Shown here piece after piece: positions 32,149 through 42,073 of a stretch of DNA of 64,000 bases. The DNA is taken from positions 310,001 through 374,000 of the forward strand of contig NZ_JOAK01000005.1 in assembly GCF_000720455.1 (NCBI RefSeq). The letters are read 5' to 3'. Numbering within the stretch: the stretch's first letter is position 1; each line of letters starts with the position of its first letter. The DNA is from Streptomyces virginiae. Lineage in GTDB: Bacteria; Actinomycetota; Actinomycetes; Streptomycetales; Streptomycetaceae. The notes below the pieces were generated by a model, which was given only the letters and a program-made list of their open reading frames with translations, searched no databases and was not told the DNA's origin. A program made the position numbers and the translations under genes.

Positions 32149-33164
32149 TGAGCTCCACCGACAAGAAGAACCTCCTGGACCCGGGCTTCGAGCTCACGCT
32201 CCGTCCGATGCGCTACCCGGACTTCTACGAGCGCTACCGGGACGCGATCAAGAACACCTGGACCGTCGAGGAGGTCGACCTCCACTCGGACGTCGCCGAC
32301 CTCGCGAAGCTGACGCCCGCCGAGCAGCACATGATCGGCCGTCTGGTCGCGTTCTTCGCGACGGGCGACTCGATCGTCTCGAACAACCTGGTGCTGACGC
32401 TCTACAAGCACATCAACTCCCCGGAGGCGCGCCTGTACCTGTCGCGCCAGCTGTTCGAGGAGGCCGTGCACGTCCAGTTCTATCTGACGCTGCTCGACAC
32501 CTACCTGCCCGACCCGGACGACCGCGCGGCCGCGTTCGACGCGGTGGAGGAGATCCCCTCCATCCGTGAGAAGGCGCAGTTCTGCTTCAAGTGGATGGAC
32601 TCGGTCGAGAAGATCGAGCGGCTGGAGACGCAGGCCGACCGCCGGCGCTTCCTGCTGAACCTGATCTGCTTCGCGGCGTGCATCGAGGGCCTGTTCTTCT
32701 ACGGCGCCTTCGCCTACGTGTACTGGTTCCGCTCCCGCGGTCTGCTGCACGGCCTGGCCACCGGCACCAACTGGGTGTTCCGTGACGAGACCATGCACAT
32801 GAACTTCGCGTTCGAGGTCGTGGACACGGTCCGCAAGGAGGAGCCGGAGCTCTTCGACGACGCGCTCCAGCAGCAGGTCACCGACATGCTGAAGGAGGCC
32901 GTGGAGGCCGAGCTGCAGTTCGGCCGCGACCTGTGCGGTGACGGCCTGCCGGGCATGAACACCGAGTCGATGCGCGAGTACCTGGAGTGCGTCGCGGACC
33001 AGCGCCTGGTCCGTCTCGGCTTCGCGCCGGTGTACGGCTCGCAGAACCCGTTCTCGTTCATGGAGCTCCAGGGCGTCCAGGAGCTGACGAACTTCTTCGA
33101 GCGCCGCCCGTCGGCCTACCAGGTCGCGGTCGAGGGCACGGTCGACCTGGACGAGGACTTCTAG
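32148..33164 (+). CDS. nrdB: Class Ia ribonucleoside-diphosphate reductase, small subunit
   Basis: A 338-residue ferritin-like radical subunit. Metal ligands lie in LFEEAVHVQFY, KEAVEAELQFG and FRDETMHMNF, matching the Glu/His sets of the di-iron site. It ends in VDLDEDF, the acidic, aromatic tail that docks to the large subunit. It begins in a TAATG overlap with nrdA, giving strict coupling. A strong hairpin follows 27 bp after the stop. Confidence 0.95.
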   Translation: MSSTDKKNLLDPGFELTLRPMRYPDFYERYRDAIKNTWTVEEVDLHSDVADLAKLTPAEQHMIGRLVAFFATGDSIVSNNLVLTLYKHINSPEARLYLSRQLFEEAVHVQFYLTLLDTYLPDPDDRAAAFDAVEEIPSIREKAQFCFKWMDSVEKIERLETQADRRRFLLNLICFAACIEGLFFYGAFAYVYWFRSRGLLHGLATGTNWVFRDETMHMNFAFEVVDTVRKEEPELFDDALQQQVTDMLKEAVEAELQFGRDLCGDGLPGMNTESMREYLECVADQRLVRLGFAPVYGSQNPFSFMELQGVQELTNFFERRPSAYQVAVEGTVDLDEDF

Positions 33165-33191
33165 TCCGACCGCGCACCCCCGGGTGCACCG

Positions 33192-33226
33192 AGAGCCGGG
33201 ACGCGAGGTGATCGCGTCCCGGCTCT
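33192..33226 (+). terminator. Terminator after nrdB
   Basis: A 15-bp perfect stem (33192-33206 with 33212-33226) and 5-base loop between nrdB and the opposing small gene. It would limit read-through into nrdS. Confidence 0.8.
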
Positions 33227-33274
33227 TCGCGTTCCGGGGCGGTGAGGACGCCTGCGGGAGGACGTCGGCGGGGC

Positions 33275-33502
33275 TCAGTGGGCGAGGCGCCGCCGGCGCC
33301 AGGCCGCGGACCGCAGACCGTGCCGGTGGCGCGGCGTGGGCGGCATGCCGCCCGCCTTCTGCCGCGGCAGCCACACGAGCCGGGTCTCCACGGCCCGCAG
33401 CTGCCGGTCTGTGCGCCGCTCGCGCAGGGCCCCGTACAGGCTGGGGGCGAGGAGCAGGGTGGCGACGGCGAGGACGGCGAGGTAGCTCAGGAACGTGTTC
33501 AT
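33275..33502 (-). CDS. Small predicted membrane protein
   Basis: 75 residues: one N-terminal hydrophobic segment (LSYLAVLAVATLLLAPSLYG) followed by a basic, Arg-rich tail. There are no motifs. It lies on the opposite strand between nrdB and the AraC gene. The coding call rests on composition and a sensible membrane topology; it could be a non-functional open frame. Confidence 0.5.
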   Translation of the reverse strand: MNTFLSYLAVLAVATLLLAPSLYGALRERRTDRQLRAVETRLVWLPRQKAGGMPPTPRHRHGLRSAAWRRRRLAH

Positions 33503-33583
33503 GTATCCACTGTCACTCCGTTCACGAAACCCGGCCAGTGGCAGGACTGTCATGGAAGGGCGAATTACTGCCACACTGGATCC

Positions 33584-34549
33584 ATGCTGACCAACGTGGC
33601 CGTGGCCCTCCTCGACGAAGTGGCCCCCTTCGAGTTCGGAATCTTCTGCGAAGTCTTCGGGATCGACCGCAGCGACCACGGGCTGCCGGTGTACGACTAC
33701 GCCGTCTGCGCGGCGGAGGACGGCCCGCTGACCATGTCCGGGACCGGTTTCGCGTTCGCCCCCGCCCACGGGCCGGAGCGGCTGGAGAGCGCCGACCTGA
33801 TCTGCGTGCCCGCCTTCCGCAACGCTTCCGAACGCACCTATCCGGAGCCGCTCCTGGCGGCGCTGCGCCGTGGCGTGGAGCGCGGCGCGCGCGTGCTCAG
33901 CGTGTGCAGCGGGGCCTACGTCCTCGGCGCGGCGGGGCTGCTGGACGGCCGGCGCTGCACCACGCACTGGATGCACGCCCCGGCCCTGGCGCGGCGCTTC
34001 CCGCGGGCGCTGGTCGACCCGGACGTGCTCTACGTCGACGAGGGCGCGGTGATCACCTCGGCCGGCACCGCCTCCGGCATCGACGCCTGCCTGCACCTGG
34101 TCCGCCAGGAGCACGGCGCCGAGGTGGCCAATGCCGTAGCGCGCAGGATGGTCGTACCGCCCCACCGGGACGGCGGGCAGGCGCAGTACATCCAGCGGCC
34201 GCTGCCGCGCACGTCCTGCGACACGGTGGGCGGGGTGATCGGGTGGATGGCCCGCCACCTGGAGGAGGAGATCACCGTCGAGCAGCTCGCGGAGCGCGCG
34301 CACATGTCACCGCGGACGTTCGCCCGCCGCTTCCTCCAGGAGACCGGCACCACCCCGTACAAGTGGGTGCTGCGCCAGCGGGTCCTGCTGGCGCAGGAGT
34401 TGCTGGAGTCCACCGACGACACCGTCGACGCGATCGCCGGCCGCTGCGGCTTCGGCAACGCGGCCGCGCTGCGCCACCACTTCCTGCGGACCCTGGGCAC
34501 CACGCCGAACGCCTTCAGGCGTGCCTTCCGGGGCCCGCAGGCCGCCTAG
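33584..34549 (+). CDS. nrdS: AraC-family regulator with DJ-1/PfpI-like domain (NrdS position)
   Basis: A 321-residue GlxA-type regulator: an N-terminal DJ-1/PfpI fold (about 1-180) with the nucleophile-elbow-like [11 protein letters not shown], and a C-terminal AraC double helix-turn-helix ([20 protein letters not shown] and [20 protein letters not shown]). In S. coelicolor the third gene of nrdABS is an AraC-like regulator of unknown role, and position suggests this is it. Here it is separated from nrdB by a terminator and a reverse-strand gene, so it may have its own promoter. Its stop codon shares CTAG with the def stop. Confidence 0.82.
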   Translation: MLTNVAVALLDEVAPFEFGIFCEVFGIDRSDHGLPVYDYAVCAAEDGPLTMSGTGFAFAPAHGPERLESADLICVPAFRNASERTYPEPLLAALRRGVERGARVLSVCSGAYVLGAAGLLDGRRCTTHWMHAPALARRFPRALVDPDVLYVDEGAVITSAGTASGIDACLHLVRQEHGAEVANAVARRMVVPPHRDGGQAQYIQRPLPRTSCDTVGGVIGWMARHLEEEITVEQLAERAHMSPRTFARRFLQETGTTPYKWVLRQRVLLAQELLESTDDTVDAIAGRCGFGNAAALRHHFLRTLGTTPNAFRRAFRGPQAA

Positions 34550-35196
34550 GACTGGGCGTTGGGGACGGTCTCGTAGCGCGGGGTGCCCTCCGCCATCTGG
34601 CGCAGGGCGTCCTTGCGGTCCCGCTTCGAGAGCCGGTCGATGTACAGGTAGCCGTACAGGTGGTCGGTCTCGTGCTGCAGGCAGCGGGCGAAGTAGCCGG
34701 TGCCACGGACCTTGATCGGGTTGCCCTGGGCGTCCTGGCCCTCGACCTCGGCGTAGTCCGGGCGGGCCAGCGAGGCGTACGCCGTCGGGACGGACAGGCA
34801 ACCCTCGTTGGAGTCGTCCAGCACCCGCGAGCCCGCCGGGAGCTCGACGAGCTTGGGGTTGACCACGACACCGGTGTGGCGCACGCCCTCGTCGTCCGGG
34901 CAGTCGTAGACGAAGACCTTGGCGTCCACGCCGATCTGGTTCGCGGCCAGGCCCACGCCCTCGGCCGCCTTCTGGCTGGCGAACATGTCGTCGATCAGCT
35001 GGGCCAGCTCGTCGCCGAACTCGGTGACGTCCTTGCACTCGCTGTGCAGGACCGGGTTGCCGACGACCGTGATCGGGCGGGCGGTGCCGCGCTCCCGGTG
35101 GGCGAGCTCGCGCGCCTCACAGTCCTCGGTGTCCACGACGTACCCGTCGTTCACGACCTCGCCACCATCGACAACCTGGTTCTCCTGCTGCGCCAT
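34546..35196 (-). CDS. def: Peptide deformylase
   Basis: A 216-residue metalloenzyme removing the formyl group from nascent proteins. All three motifs are intact: [18 protein letters not shown] (metal Cys) and QHETDHLYG (two metal His and catalytic Glu). About 40 residues precede the usual deformylase start ([11 protein letters not shown]), an acidic extension longer than in most bacterial enzymes. The ATG at 35196 is the only good start. It is convergent with nrdS with no intergenic space. Confidence 0.95.
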   Translation of the reverse strand: MAQQENQVVDGGEVVNDGYVVDTEDCEARELAHRERGTARPITVVGNPVLHSECKDVTEFGDELAQLIDDMFASQKAAEGVGLAANQIGVDAKVFVYDCPDDEGVRHTGVVVNPKLVELPAGSRVLDDSNEGCLSVPTAYASLARPDYAEVEGQDAQGNPIKVRGTGYFARCLQHETDHLYGYLYIDRLSKRDRKDALRQMAEGTPRYETVPNAQS

Positions 35197-35279
35197 GTCC
35201 GCCGTACGCCTTCCGTAAGTCCCGGTCACCGGTGGTCGCCGATGGCCACCGATGTGCCCGTACAGCCTACGGCCCCGGC

Positions 35280-36281
35280 TCAGCAGACTTCTTCGAGATC
35301 CCGCCACTCGCGGCTGTCCGGGCTGTCGGCCACCCAGCCGTCGAGGAGTCCGCGCACGAGTCCGGCCGGTGCCGCGATGCCGCATTCGCGCTCGGGCACC
35401 CACAGGGATCCGGAGCCCGCCGTCCGGTGCCCCAGCGGTCCGGGGTGGCCCGGCTCGCTGTGGTCGTGCGGGTCCAGGTGCTCGCCGTCGCCCTCGTCGC
35501 TCGGCATCTCGCTCTCCGAGCAGGTCCGGCACAGCAGCCGCACCGACGAGGACCAGTCCTCGGCGGCGAAGCCGGCGTCCGAGGCCAGCTGCTCCAGCGC
35601 GTCGCGGTCCGCCTCGGTGGCCGCCTCCAGCAGCACCACCCAGGTCGGGACCGGCGAGGGCGCCCACAGCTCGATCTCGTCGAACACCGGGTACGAGGGC
35701 CCGGCCGCGGTCACCCGCTCGCCGTGCGGGACCCCGTCGTGGAGGACGACCTCGCCCCAGCGCCGTCCCGAGGAGGGCAGCGGGATCGAGAGGACCTCCA
35801 GCCTGGCCGGGTCGAGCCGCCGGCCCCAGACCACCTCGGCCTCGCCCTCGGGCGAGAGCCGCACGGCGGCGCTGCCGAGCTCCATGCCAACCGGCTCGCC
35901 GTTCCCGCCGCCGTTCGTCCCGTGGGGGTCTCCGGGCACCTTGAGCCCGTACGCCTGCCACGCCCGGCGGGCCAGCGGCCAGTCCTGGAGCGCGGTGGCG
36001 GCGATCCCGACGTTCCACCAGTCGGGGGCTCCGGTCTCGCGGTCCAGCAGGGCCACGGCGCGCAGCCCGGCGGCCCGCGCCTGCTCCCAGTCGTGCCGGA
36101 ACTTGTGCAGCAGGGCCAGGTTGAACCAGGACTCGGAGAGCCACGGCTCCAGGTCCGCGGCTCTGGTCAGCAGCGCGCCGGCGTCCTCGTACCGCCCGTC
36201 GCCGATCAGCGTGAACGCGCGGTCGGTGGCCTGCCGCCACGAGGCGGAGGGCCGATGCCGTACCTTCCCGAAGATCCTCAC
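35280..36281 (-). CDS. Tetratricopeptide-repeat protein of unknown function
   Basis: A 333-residue soluble protein starting at a GTG. The first 130 residues contain TPR-like helices ([42 protein letters not shown]). The remainder has no known domain but includes a CRTCSESE segment and an acidic, His-rich stretch. TPRs suggest a scaffold or adaptor. It reads in the same direction as def, with 83 bp between. The function is unknown. Confidence 0.75.
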   Translation of the reverse strand: MRIFGKVRHRPSASWRQATDRAFTLIGDGRYEDAGALLTRAADLEPWLSESWFNLALLHKFRHDWEQARAAGLRAVALLDRETGAPDWWNVGIAATALQDWPLARRAWQAYGLKVPGDPHGTNGGGNGEPVGMELGSAAVRLSPEGEAEVVWGRRLDPARLEVLSIPLPSSGRRWGEVVLHDGVPHGERVTAAGPSYPVFDEIELWAPSPVPTWVVLLEAATEADRDALEQLASDAGFAAEDWSSSVRLLCRTCSESEMPSDEGDGEHLDPHDHSEPGHPGPLGHRTAGSGSLWVPERECGIAAPAGLVRGLLDGWVADSPDSREWRDLEEVC

Positions 36282-36400
36282 GATTCCCGCCTGCCTGGGG
36301 GCACCTCCCAGCGGTGGCTGGGGGACTACGGTGCAGCCTTGCGGACACTCTTACTGGCATCCAACCATGCCCACTCGGACGGCCGCTCATTACCCATGGG

Positions 36401-37657
36401 TTACCCAGGTGGGACGGGCACCACTCTGCCACGTCCGCCCCTGGCCAGAACCCTCGCCAGGCACTCCACGACCTCGGGCTGGTAATCCCGGCCGGTGCCC
36501 AGGCGGAGCTGCTCCAGGGCGGCCAGTGAGCCGCCCGGGTGACGGTTCCCGCCCACCAGGTCGTCGTACGCGTTCACCGCGCGCACGATCCGGGCCAGCG
36601 CGGGCTGCTCCCGGTACGGGTCCGCCTGCCGCTCCACCACCACCGCCACCTCGGCGGGCACCCCGGTCTGCCGCGCCACCTCGCCGCCCAGCCCGGCGAT
36701 CCGGCGGGCCTCGGCGGCGGGCAGCTCGGCGGTGGCCCCGTCGGGCACCGGGTCGACCAGGGAGAGCTGGCCGATGTCGTGCATCAGGGCGGCGTACTCC
36801 AGCACCGTGAGCTCCCGCTCCGACAGGCCCAGCTCCCGGCCGACGGCGCAGCTGAGGGCCGCGACCCGGCGGGAGTGGCCCGGCGGGGTGTATCCGGCGA
36901 TCTCGGTGGCCCGGGCCAGGGAGGTGATGGTCTGGCGGTAGGTGGTGCGGATCGCGGTGATCCGGTGGAAGGACAGCTGGGTCAGCAGCAGCGGCAGGCT
37001 GAAGACGGGGATGGCCCACAGGCCCGCGACGGCCGCGCCGAGCGCCATGACCACGCCGGTGGCGCAGATCGCCGAACCGATGCCGAGCTGGGCGCGCAGC
37101 CCGTCGCGCAGCAGCGGCCCGTACGGCCAGCCGGTGCGGGCCCCGGCGAGGGCCGCGGCGAGGACGGCGTCGCACAGGGCGGTGAGGCCCAGCAGGAGCA
37201 GCAGGAAGACGGCCAGGTACGGGCCCTGGCCCACCCGGTCCTCCAGCCGCCCGGAGTTGTACAGCGGCTGGAAGCAGGCCGCGGCGAAGGCGACGGTGAG
37301 CACCCGGCGGGCCAGGTGGTCCAGGGCGGGCCCGCGGCCGCGGGCGATGTGCGGGACGATCCCCGCGAGGGCGGCCGCGGCGACGACGGTGACGGTCTCC
37401 AGCACTCCGTGGTGGGTCGGCTGGCCGGCGTTCTGGCCGAGCAGGGCGTAGGCGAGGGCGCCGGCCGAGCCGAGCGGCGCGGGCTGGTGCTCGGGGGTGT
37501 CCGGCCGGTCCCGGCGGGCGAGCTCCCCGACGGCGACCAGGGTGCCGAAGGCCAGGGCGGCGCCGGGCTCGGCCAGCCCGTGCCACAGGGTGTGGGCGAG
37601 GGCGACGGCGACGAGCGCGCCCGCCGCGCCGCGCACCGCCAGGGCGGCGGCCCTCAC
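36401..37657 (-). CDS. Membrane protein with degenerate HD domain
   Basis: A 418-residue protein with about seven to eight hydrophobic segments in the first 250 residues, then a cytoplasmic HD-type domain ([33 protein letters not shown]). The HD pair is kept, but HDxGK reads HDIGQ and no HH or GYP motif is visible, so cyclic-di-GMP hydrolysis is doubtful. The GTG start overlaps the stop of the canonical HD-GYP gene by 4 bp, so the two are translated together and may pair. Confidence 0.8.
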   Translation of the reverse strand: MRAAALAVRGAAGALVAVALAHTLWHGLAEPGAALAFGTLVAVGELARRDRPDTPEHQPAPLGSAGALAYALLGQNAGQPTHHGVLETVTVVAAAALAGIVPHIARGRGPALDHLARRVLTVAFAAACFQPLYNSGRLEDRVGQGPYLAVFLLLLLGLTALCDAVLAAALAGARTGWPYGPLLRDGLRAQLGIGSAICATGVVMALGAAVAGLWAIPVFSLPLLLTQLSFHRITAIRTTYRQTITSLARATEIAGYTPPGHSRRVAALSCAVGRELGLSERELTVLEYAALMHDIGQLSLVDPVPDGATAELPAAEARRIAGLGGEVARQTGVPAEVAVVVERQADPYREQPALARIVRAVNAYDDLVGGNRHPGGSLAALEQLRLGTGRDYQPEVVECLARVLARGGRGRVVPVPPG

Positions 37658-39084
37658 CGCCCGCCCCGGGCGGGGCGGGCCGGCCCCCGGCCACCGCCGG
37701 GCGGCGTGACCGGCGGTGCGGGCCGCCCCGGCCCCGGCACCCCGGGAGCAGCCACCCCGGCGGGAGCCGTGTCGCTGATCACCTGGAGGTCGTCGTCGGA
37801 GGTGACCACCGGGTGCCAGCCGTGCCGGCCGATGGCGTCGGTGAGGGCCCGTACCATCGCCGGATCGAACTGGGCGCCCGCGCACCGGTCCAGCTCGGCC
37901 AGGGCGGTGGGCACCGGCCGGGCCCGGCTGTACGAGCGGGTCGAGGTCATCGCGTCGAAGGCGTCGGCCACCGCCACCACCCGGGCCAGCACGGGGATCT
38001 GCTCGCCGGTCAGCCCGTAGGGATAGCCGGAGCCGTCCACCCGTTCGTGATGGTGCAGGATCGCGGACCTGGCCTCCCCCAGGAAGCCGATGCCGCGCAC
38101 CATCTCGTGCCCGTACTCGGGGTGCAGCTCGATGATCCGCCGCTCCTGCGGGGTCAGGGGGCCGTCCTTGCGCAGCAGCCGGGTCGGGACGCCGAGCTTG
38201 CCGACGTCGTGCAGGATGCCGGCGATGCGCACCACTTCCAGGCGTTCATCGGCCATTCCCAGCTCGCGGGCGATCATCGTGGAGGCCTGGCCGACCCGTT
38301 CGCTGTGGCCGCGCGTGTAGCGGTCCTTGATGTCGACGGCCTGGACGAGGGCGCGGATGGTGGCGTGGTGGGCGGCGCGCTCACGGTGGTACTGGGCGAA
38401 GACCCAGCAGGAGACGTACATCGGCAGCAGGACGAGCAGCGCGGCGGGGACCCCGTACGGGCTGCGCCACATGACGGCCATCATCAGGCCGGCGAGGCCG
38501 TGGACGCAGTGCGGGGCGACGGAGCGGGCGAGCAGACCGTGCCGTGCGGTGGCGGCGGGCCTGCGTTCGGCGACGGCCAGGACGGCCCCGTCGAGCGCGG
38601 TGATCACCAGGCAGAAGGCGGTGGCCGCCGCCGTCGCGGGGAGCATCGCGTAGGGGAAGTCCGCCGGCCGCGCGGAGGGCCCGCCGCCCAGCGCGGCCGG
38701 GCCGGAGAGCAGCCCGAACACCTGTCCCGCGGCCCAGGCGCCCATGGCCTGCTGGGCGCCGTGCCAGACCCGGCGCACCAGGACGGGCCGCTGGACCACG
38801 GGGGCGGCGAAGCCGCCGGGCAGCGCCACGAGCGCGGCGGCCGCGGGCGGCAGCAGGAAGACGGCGGCGAGGACCACGGGGAAGAAGGAGCCGATGCCCT
38901 CGGGCACCCGCCGGCCCGGCAGCGGGCAGCTCTTCACCAGCTCGCAGCCGAGGTAGAGCCCGGCGAGCAGGGTCACGGCCGGCCAGGACGTGGCGGAATC
39001 CGTGAGGGCGGGGGCGGTGCAGGCGAGCGCGGCCAGGACGGCGCAGAGGACGAATCCGCGCGCGGCCGGCGGAAGACCCCGCAT
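37654..39084 (-). CDS. Membrane-anchored HD-GYP domain phosphodiesterase
   Basis: A 476-residue protein with about seven to eight N-terminal membrane segments (residues 8-235) and a C-terminal HD-GYP domain: IKDRYTRGHSERVG, LHDVGKLGVP, HPEYGHEM, HHHERVDGSGYP and DAFDAMTSTRSY. All metal-ligand motifs are present, so c-di-GMP (or related) hydrolysis is plausible. The ATG at 39084 follows GGAGGAG. The adjacent degenerate paralogue is translationally coupled downstream. A Pro/Gly-rich tail of about 40 residues ends the protein. Confidence 0.88.
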   Translation of the reverse strand: MRGLPPAARGFVLCAVLAALACTAPALTDSATSWPAVTLLAGLYLGCELVKSCPLPGRRVPEGIGSFFPVVLAAVFLLPPAAAALVALPGGFAAPVVQRPVLVRRVWHGAQQAMGAWAAGQVFGLLSGPAALGGGPSARPADFPYAMLPATAAATAFCLVITALDGAVLAVAERRPAATARHGLLARSVAPHCVHGLAGLMMAVMWRSPYGVPAALLVLLPMYVSCWVFAQYHRERAAHHATIRALVQAVDIKDRYTRGHSERVGQASTMIARELGMADERLEVVRIAGILHDVGKLGVPTRLLRKDGPLTPQERRIIELHPEYGHEMVRGIGFLGEARSAILHHHERVDGSGYPYGLTGEQIPVLARVVAVADAFDAMTSTRSYSRARPVPTALAELDRCAGAQFDPAMVRALTDAIGRHGWHPVVTSDDDLQVISDTAPAGVAAPGVPGPGRPAPPVTPPGGGRGPARPARGGR

Positions 39085-39201
39085 GGCGCTCTCCTCCCCT
39101 GGGCCGGGCAAGCCGGGTACCGAATCCGACCGGTACCGATTGGGGAGAATAGGTGGGGCCCCGAGCGGGGCGGGCCACATTTTCGTATTGCGCCATGCGG
39201 A

Positions 39202-39250
39202 CGCCCCCGGATTAGCACATTCGGGTGAATGAACTGATCTTCCGGGGGCG
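39202..39250 (-). terminator. Hairpin after sigR-rsrA
   Basis: A 10-bp perfect stem (39202-39211 with 39241-39250) enclosing a smaller ATTC/GAAT hairpin, 33 bp beyond the rsrA stop. Confidence 0.55.
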
Positions 39251-39282
39251 GCTGTTCAGATGTTCGACGGATACCGGAGCCG

Positions 39283-39588
39283 TCAGCCGGGAGCGGGATT
39301 GTCGGCGGTGACGTCGTGGTCGGGCACCGCCTGACCCGACCGGATCAGCTCGATCCGGCCCATCACCTTCGACCGCAGGTCGGTCGGCACGTCGTCCGAC
39401 CCGCAGCAGCGCTTGACCAGCTTCTTCACGGCCTGTTCCAGCCCGTACTTCTCCAGACAGGGATTGCACTCGCCGAAGTGGGTCTCGAACTTCGTGCAGT
39501 CGCTGTCGGGCATCTCATGGTCGAGGAACTCGTACAGGTGGTCCAGGACCTCAGAGCACTCTGTCTCGTGCGGCTCTCCGCAACTCAT
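39283..39588 (-). CDS. rsrA: RsrA, zinc-containing redox-sensitive anti-sigma factor
   Basis: A 101-residue ZAS-family anti-sigma factor. The cysteines at 3, 11, 31, 41, 44, 61 and 62 and His37 occupy the same numbers as in S. coelicolor RsrA, including the H-x3-C-x2-C zinc motif (HFGECNPC). Disulfide formation on thiol stress releases zinc and frees sigma-R. The ATG overlaps the sigR stop by 4 bp (ATGA), ensuring stoichiometric production. Confidence 0.97.
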   Translation of the reverse strand: MSCGEPHETECSEVLDHLYEFLDHEMPDSDCTKFETHFGECNPCLEKYGLEQAVKKLVKRCCGSDDVPTDLRSKVMGRIELIRSGQAVPDHDVTADNPAPG

Positions 39589-40229
39589 GAGCCCGAGCCT
39601 TTCCGGTCGTTCGCCTCGCCCGCGCCCGCGGGAACCAGCCCGCGCTCACGGGCGTAGTCCTCCAGCATTCCGCGGAGTTGACGGCGGCCACGGTGCAGTC
39701 GCGACATGACCGTTCCGATGGGTGTACCCATGATGTCCGCGATCTCCTTGTACGCAAAGCCCTCTACGTCGGCAAGATAGACCGCGATGCGGAACTCTTC
39801 CGGAATGGCCTGCAGGGCTTCCTTCACATCCGAGTCGGGCAGATGGTCGAGCGCCTGCGACTCGGCCGAGCGCAGTCCGGTCGACATGTGCGACTCGGCG
39901 CGCGCCAGCTGCCAGTCCTCGATCTCCTCCGCGGCGCTGCGCTGGGGCTCGCGCTGCTTCTTGCGGTAGGAGTTGATGAACGTGTTGGTCAGAATGCGGT
40001 ACAGCCACGCCTTCAGGTTGGTGCCCTCGCGGAACTGGTGGAAGGACGCGTACGCCTTCGCGTACGTCTCCTGGACCAGGTCCTCGGCGTCGGCCGGATT
40101 GCGCGTCATGCGCAGCGCGGCCGAGTACATCTGGTCGAGGTAGCCGAGGGCGTCCCGTTCGAAGCGCGCGTTGCGCTCCGGGGTCGTCTCCTCCGCGTGG
40201 CCTTCGTCGGTCCCAGCGACAGGACCCAC
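39585..40229 (-). CDS. sigR: Sigma-R, thiol-oxidative-stress ECF sigma factor
   Basis: A group IV sigma factor of 214 residues from GTG 40229 ([16 protein letters not shown]), preceded by GAGGAG. Region 2 is [30 protein letters not shown] and region 4 is the [23 protein letters not shown] helix-turn-helix. It directs thioredoxin, mycothiol and proteolysis genes when RsrA is oxidised. The frame continues upstream to an ATG at 40394, adding exactly 55 residues, the length reported for the unstable sigma-R-prime isoform of S. coelicolor. Both products are expected. Confidence 0.95.
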   Translation of the reverse strand: MGPVAGTDEGHAEETTPERNARFERDALGYLDQMYSAALRMTRNPADAEDLVQETYAKAYASFHQFREGTNLKAWLYRILTNTFINSYRKKQREPQRSAAEEIEDWQLARAESHMSTGLRSAESQALDHLPDSDVKEALQAIPEEFRIAVYLADVEGFAYKEIADIMGTPIGTVMSRLHRGRRQLRGMLEDYARERGLVPAGAGEANDRKGSGS

Positions 40230-40394
40230 CTCCTCCGACTGCGTGGCGGCTCCGAAAGCGGATCCGCTCGAATCGGAGAATAGTCGACCTTCCCGGCCCT
40301 CCGCCGCCCGAAGCGGGCTGCGCTTGGGCGCGGGCAGCACCGTCCAGTCCAGGTCAGCGGCCTGCGGACGGTTCTGGCTGATGACCTGGGTCAT
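40230..40394 (-). other. Sigma-R-prime N-terminal extension of sigR
   Basis: An in-frame 55-codon extension ([16 protein letters not shown]...) open from ATG 40394 to the sigR GTG. In S. coelicolor the longer isoform is made from the stress-induced upstream promoter and is degraded by Clp, giving transient amplification. The shorter transcript for plain sigma-R probably starts within this segment. Confidence 0.75.
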
Positions 40395-40439
40395 TCGCTC
40401 CCTCTCCTCCGACGTTCCGTGTGTACCGACATCTGAGAC

Positions 40440-40466
40440 AACACCGGGGGCGGGGCGGCGCATTCC
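40440..40466 (-). promoter_or_regulatory. Sigma-R-dependent promoter of sigR
   Basis: On the gene's strand, GGAAT (40466-40462) and GTT (40442-40440) are separated by 19 bases, matching the sigma-R consensus GGAAT-N18/19-GTT. It lies 46 bp upstream of the long-form ATG and fits the autoregulatory promoter P2. Confidence 0.8.
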
Positions 40467-40525
40467 CCGCCGCGCCACGGGTTTTCGGCCTTCGCCCCTC
40501 CGGCGCCGGGACGGTGTGGCCGGTG

Positions 40526-41176
40526 TCACCCGGGGAGCCGCGCGAGCCACTCCCCGACCGCCTCGGTGATCGTCCGCAGTGCCTCCTCCTGGGTGGTGCC
40601 GGCCCTCTTCGGCACCGCGAAGCCGTGATCGCCGTGGGCCACCTCGACGAGCTCGTACGGGTGCCGCCCGGCCGGCGCCGGGAACTCGTCGGGGCGGCCG
40701 AAGGGGTCCCGGCCGCCCTGGACCACGAGGGTGGGCCGGCCGGCCCCGGTGAGCTCCTCGGCCCGGGACTTCTCGGGCCGGCCCGGCGGGTGCAGCGGGA
40801 AGGCGAGGGCCAGCACGCCGGCGGCGTCCAGTTCCGCGGCGGTGCGGCAGGCCACGCGGGCCCCGGCGCTGCGCCCGCCCGCGACCACCGGCAGCCCGGG
40901 ACCGGTGAGCGCCGGCCACAGCCCGCGCCAGCCCTCGTCCAGGACCTTGGGCGCGGCGGCGACCTTCTTCCCGGCGACCCGCCAGGGCTGTTCGACGAGC
41001 GCCACCGTGATCCCGCGGGCGGGCAGGGCGGCGGCCAGCGCCTGGAGGTCCCGGGCCTCGATGCCGCCGCCGGCGCCGTGGCTCACGGCGAGGACGAGCC
41101 GGGCCCCGGGGGCGGTGTGCCAGGTGACGCGGGCCTCGCCCGCCGGGGTGTCGACACTCTGGGTACGCGTGGTCAT
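40526..41176 (-). CDS. Alpha/beta-hydrolase (dienelactone-hydrolase-like)
   Basis: A 216-residue alpha/beta hydrolase. SHGAGGG resembles the oxyanion region, [11 protein letters not shown] is the nucleophile elbow (G-R-S-A-G), and the final His lies in AHGDHGFAV. It resembles the small YdeN/KAT-like hydrolases annotated as hydrolase or dienelactone hydrolase. The substrate is unknown. ATG 41176 (MTTRTQ) is preferred to an ATG seven codons upstream. Confidence 0.8.
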   Translation of the reverse strand: MTTRTQSVDTPAGEARVTWHTAPGARLVLAVSHGAGGGIEARDLQALAAALPARGITVALVEQPWRVAGKKVAAAPKVLDEGWRGLWPALTGPGLPVVAGGRSAGARVACRTAAELDAAGVLALAFPLHPPGRPEKSRAEELTGAGRPTLVVQGGRDPFGRPDEFPAPAGRHPYELVEVAHGDHGFAVPKRAGTTQEEALRTITEAVGEWLARLPG

Positions 41177-41201
41177 GCGCCCATCGTGCCGCCCCAACCG
41201 G

Positions 41202-42020
41202 TCAGAAGAGGGTGCCCTCCTCCGGCGCGGCCAGTTCCGTCAGCAGCTCGGGCCCGTTGTTGCGTACGTTGCTGACGGCGGTGGACACCGGATAGGCCCG
41301 CATCAGGCCTCCCGGCGGGGGTGCGAGCAGCTCCCGGAGGGAGCCCTCGGTGTCGGTGTTCGCGGGGTCGAGCCAGGCGTCCCAGCGGTCGGGGGTGAGC
41401 ATCAGCGGCATCCGCGGGTGGATGTCGGCCAGGGAGCGCGGTCCTTCGTCGGGGGCCACCCCCAGCGGTCCCGTCTCGGCCTCGGTGGTGATCACCGAGC
41501 AGGTCACCCACCAGGCGAGGGGGTGCTCGTCGGGCAGGGTCCGGTCGCGCCAGAACTCGTATATGCCGGCCATGGCGAACGGGGAGCCGTCGGAGGGGAG
41601 CACGAAGTAGGGCTGCTTGCGGGCCCGCTTCTTCTTCCCCTCCACCTCCAGCTGCCGCTCGTCGTGGGCGGTGACCCACTCGTAGTACCCGTCGGCGGGG
41701 ATGATGCAGCGGCGCTGCGCGAACGCCCGGCGGAAGGAAGGCTTCTCGTGCAGGGTCTCCGAGCGGGCGTTGATCATCCGGGCGGCGCCGTCGGGGTTCT
41801 TGGCCCAGGAGGGCACCAGGCCCCACTTCAGGACGCGCAGCTGGCGAACCGGACGCGGATCCGCAGCGTCCTTCAGGGGACGGTCGAGGACGACGTGGAC
41901 CTCCTTCGTCGGCGCCACGTTGAAGTCGGGGGCCAGGGCCTCCTCCGGCTCCCACTTCTCGATGCCGAAGGCCTCCACGAGGTCCTGCGGTCCACGACTC
42001 GCTGCATACCGTCCGCACAT
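41202..42020 (-). CDS. SRAP-domain protein (YedK/HMCES family)
   Basis: A 272-residue SRAP protein that crosslinks to abasic sites in single-stranded DNA. The reactive Cys2 in MCGRYA requires the start at ATG 42020 (an upstream ATG at 42053 would bury it). Other active-site elements are NVAPTKEV, NARSETLHEKPSF, CIIPADGYYEW and HPRMPLML. It shields abasic sites during replication. A 53-bp divergent gap separates it from the M50-like gene. Confidence 0.93.
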   Translation of the reverse strand: MCGRYAASRGPQDLVEAFGIEKWEPEEALAPDFNVAPTKEVHVVLDRPLKDAADPRPVRQLRVLKWGLVPSWAKNPDGAARMINARSETLHEKPSFRRAFAQRRCIIPADGYYEWVTAHDERQLEVEGKKKRARKQPYFVLPSDGSPFAMAGIYEFWRDRTLPDEHPLAWWVTCSVITTEAETGPLGVAPDEGPRSLADIHPRMPLMLTPDRWDAWLDPANTDTEGSLRELLAPPPGGLMRAYPVSTAVSNVRNNGPELLTELAAPEEGTLF

Positions 42021-42073
42021 GGCTGTCACACTGCCATGTCCACCGCACACCACCGCAAGGAGTCCGCCACCTC

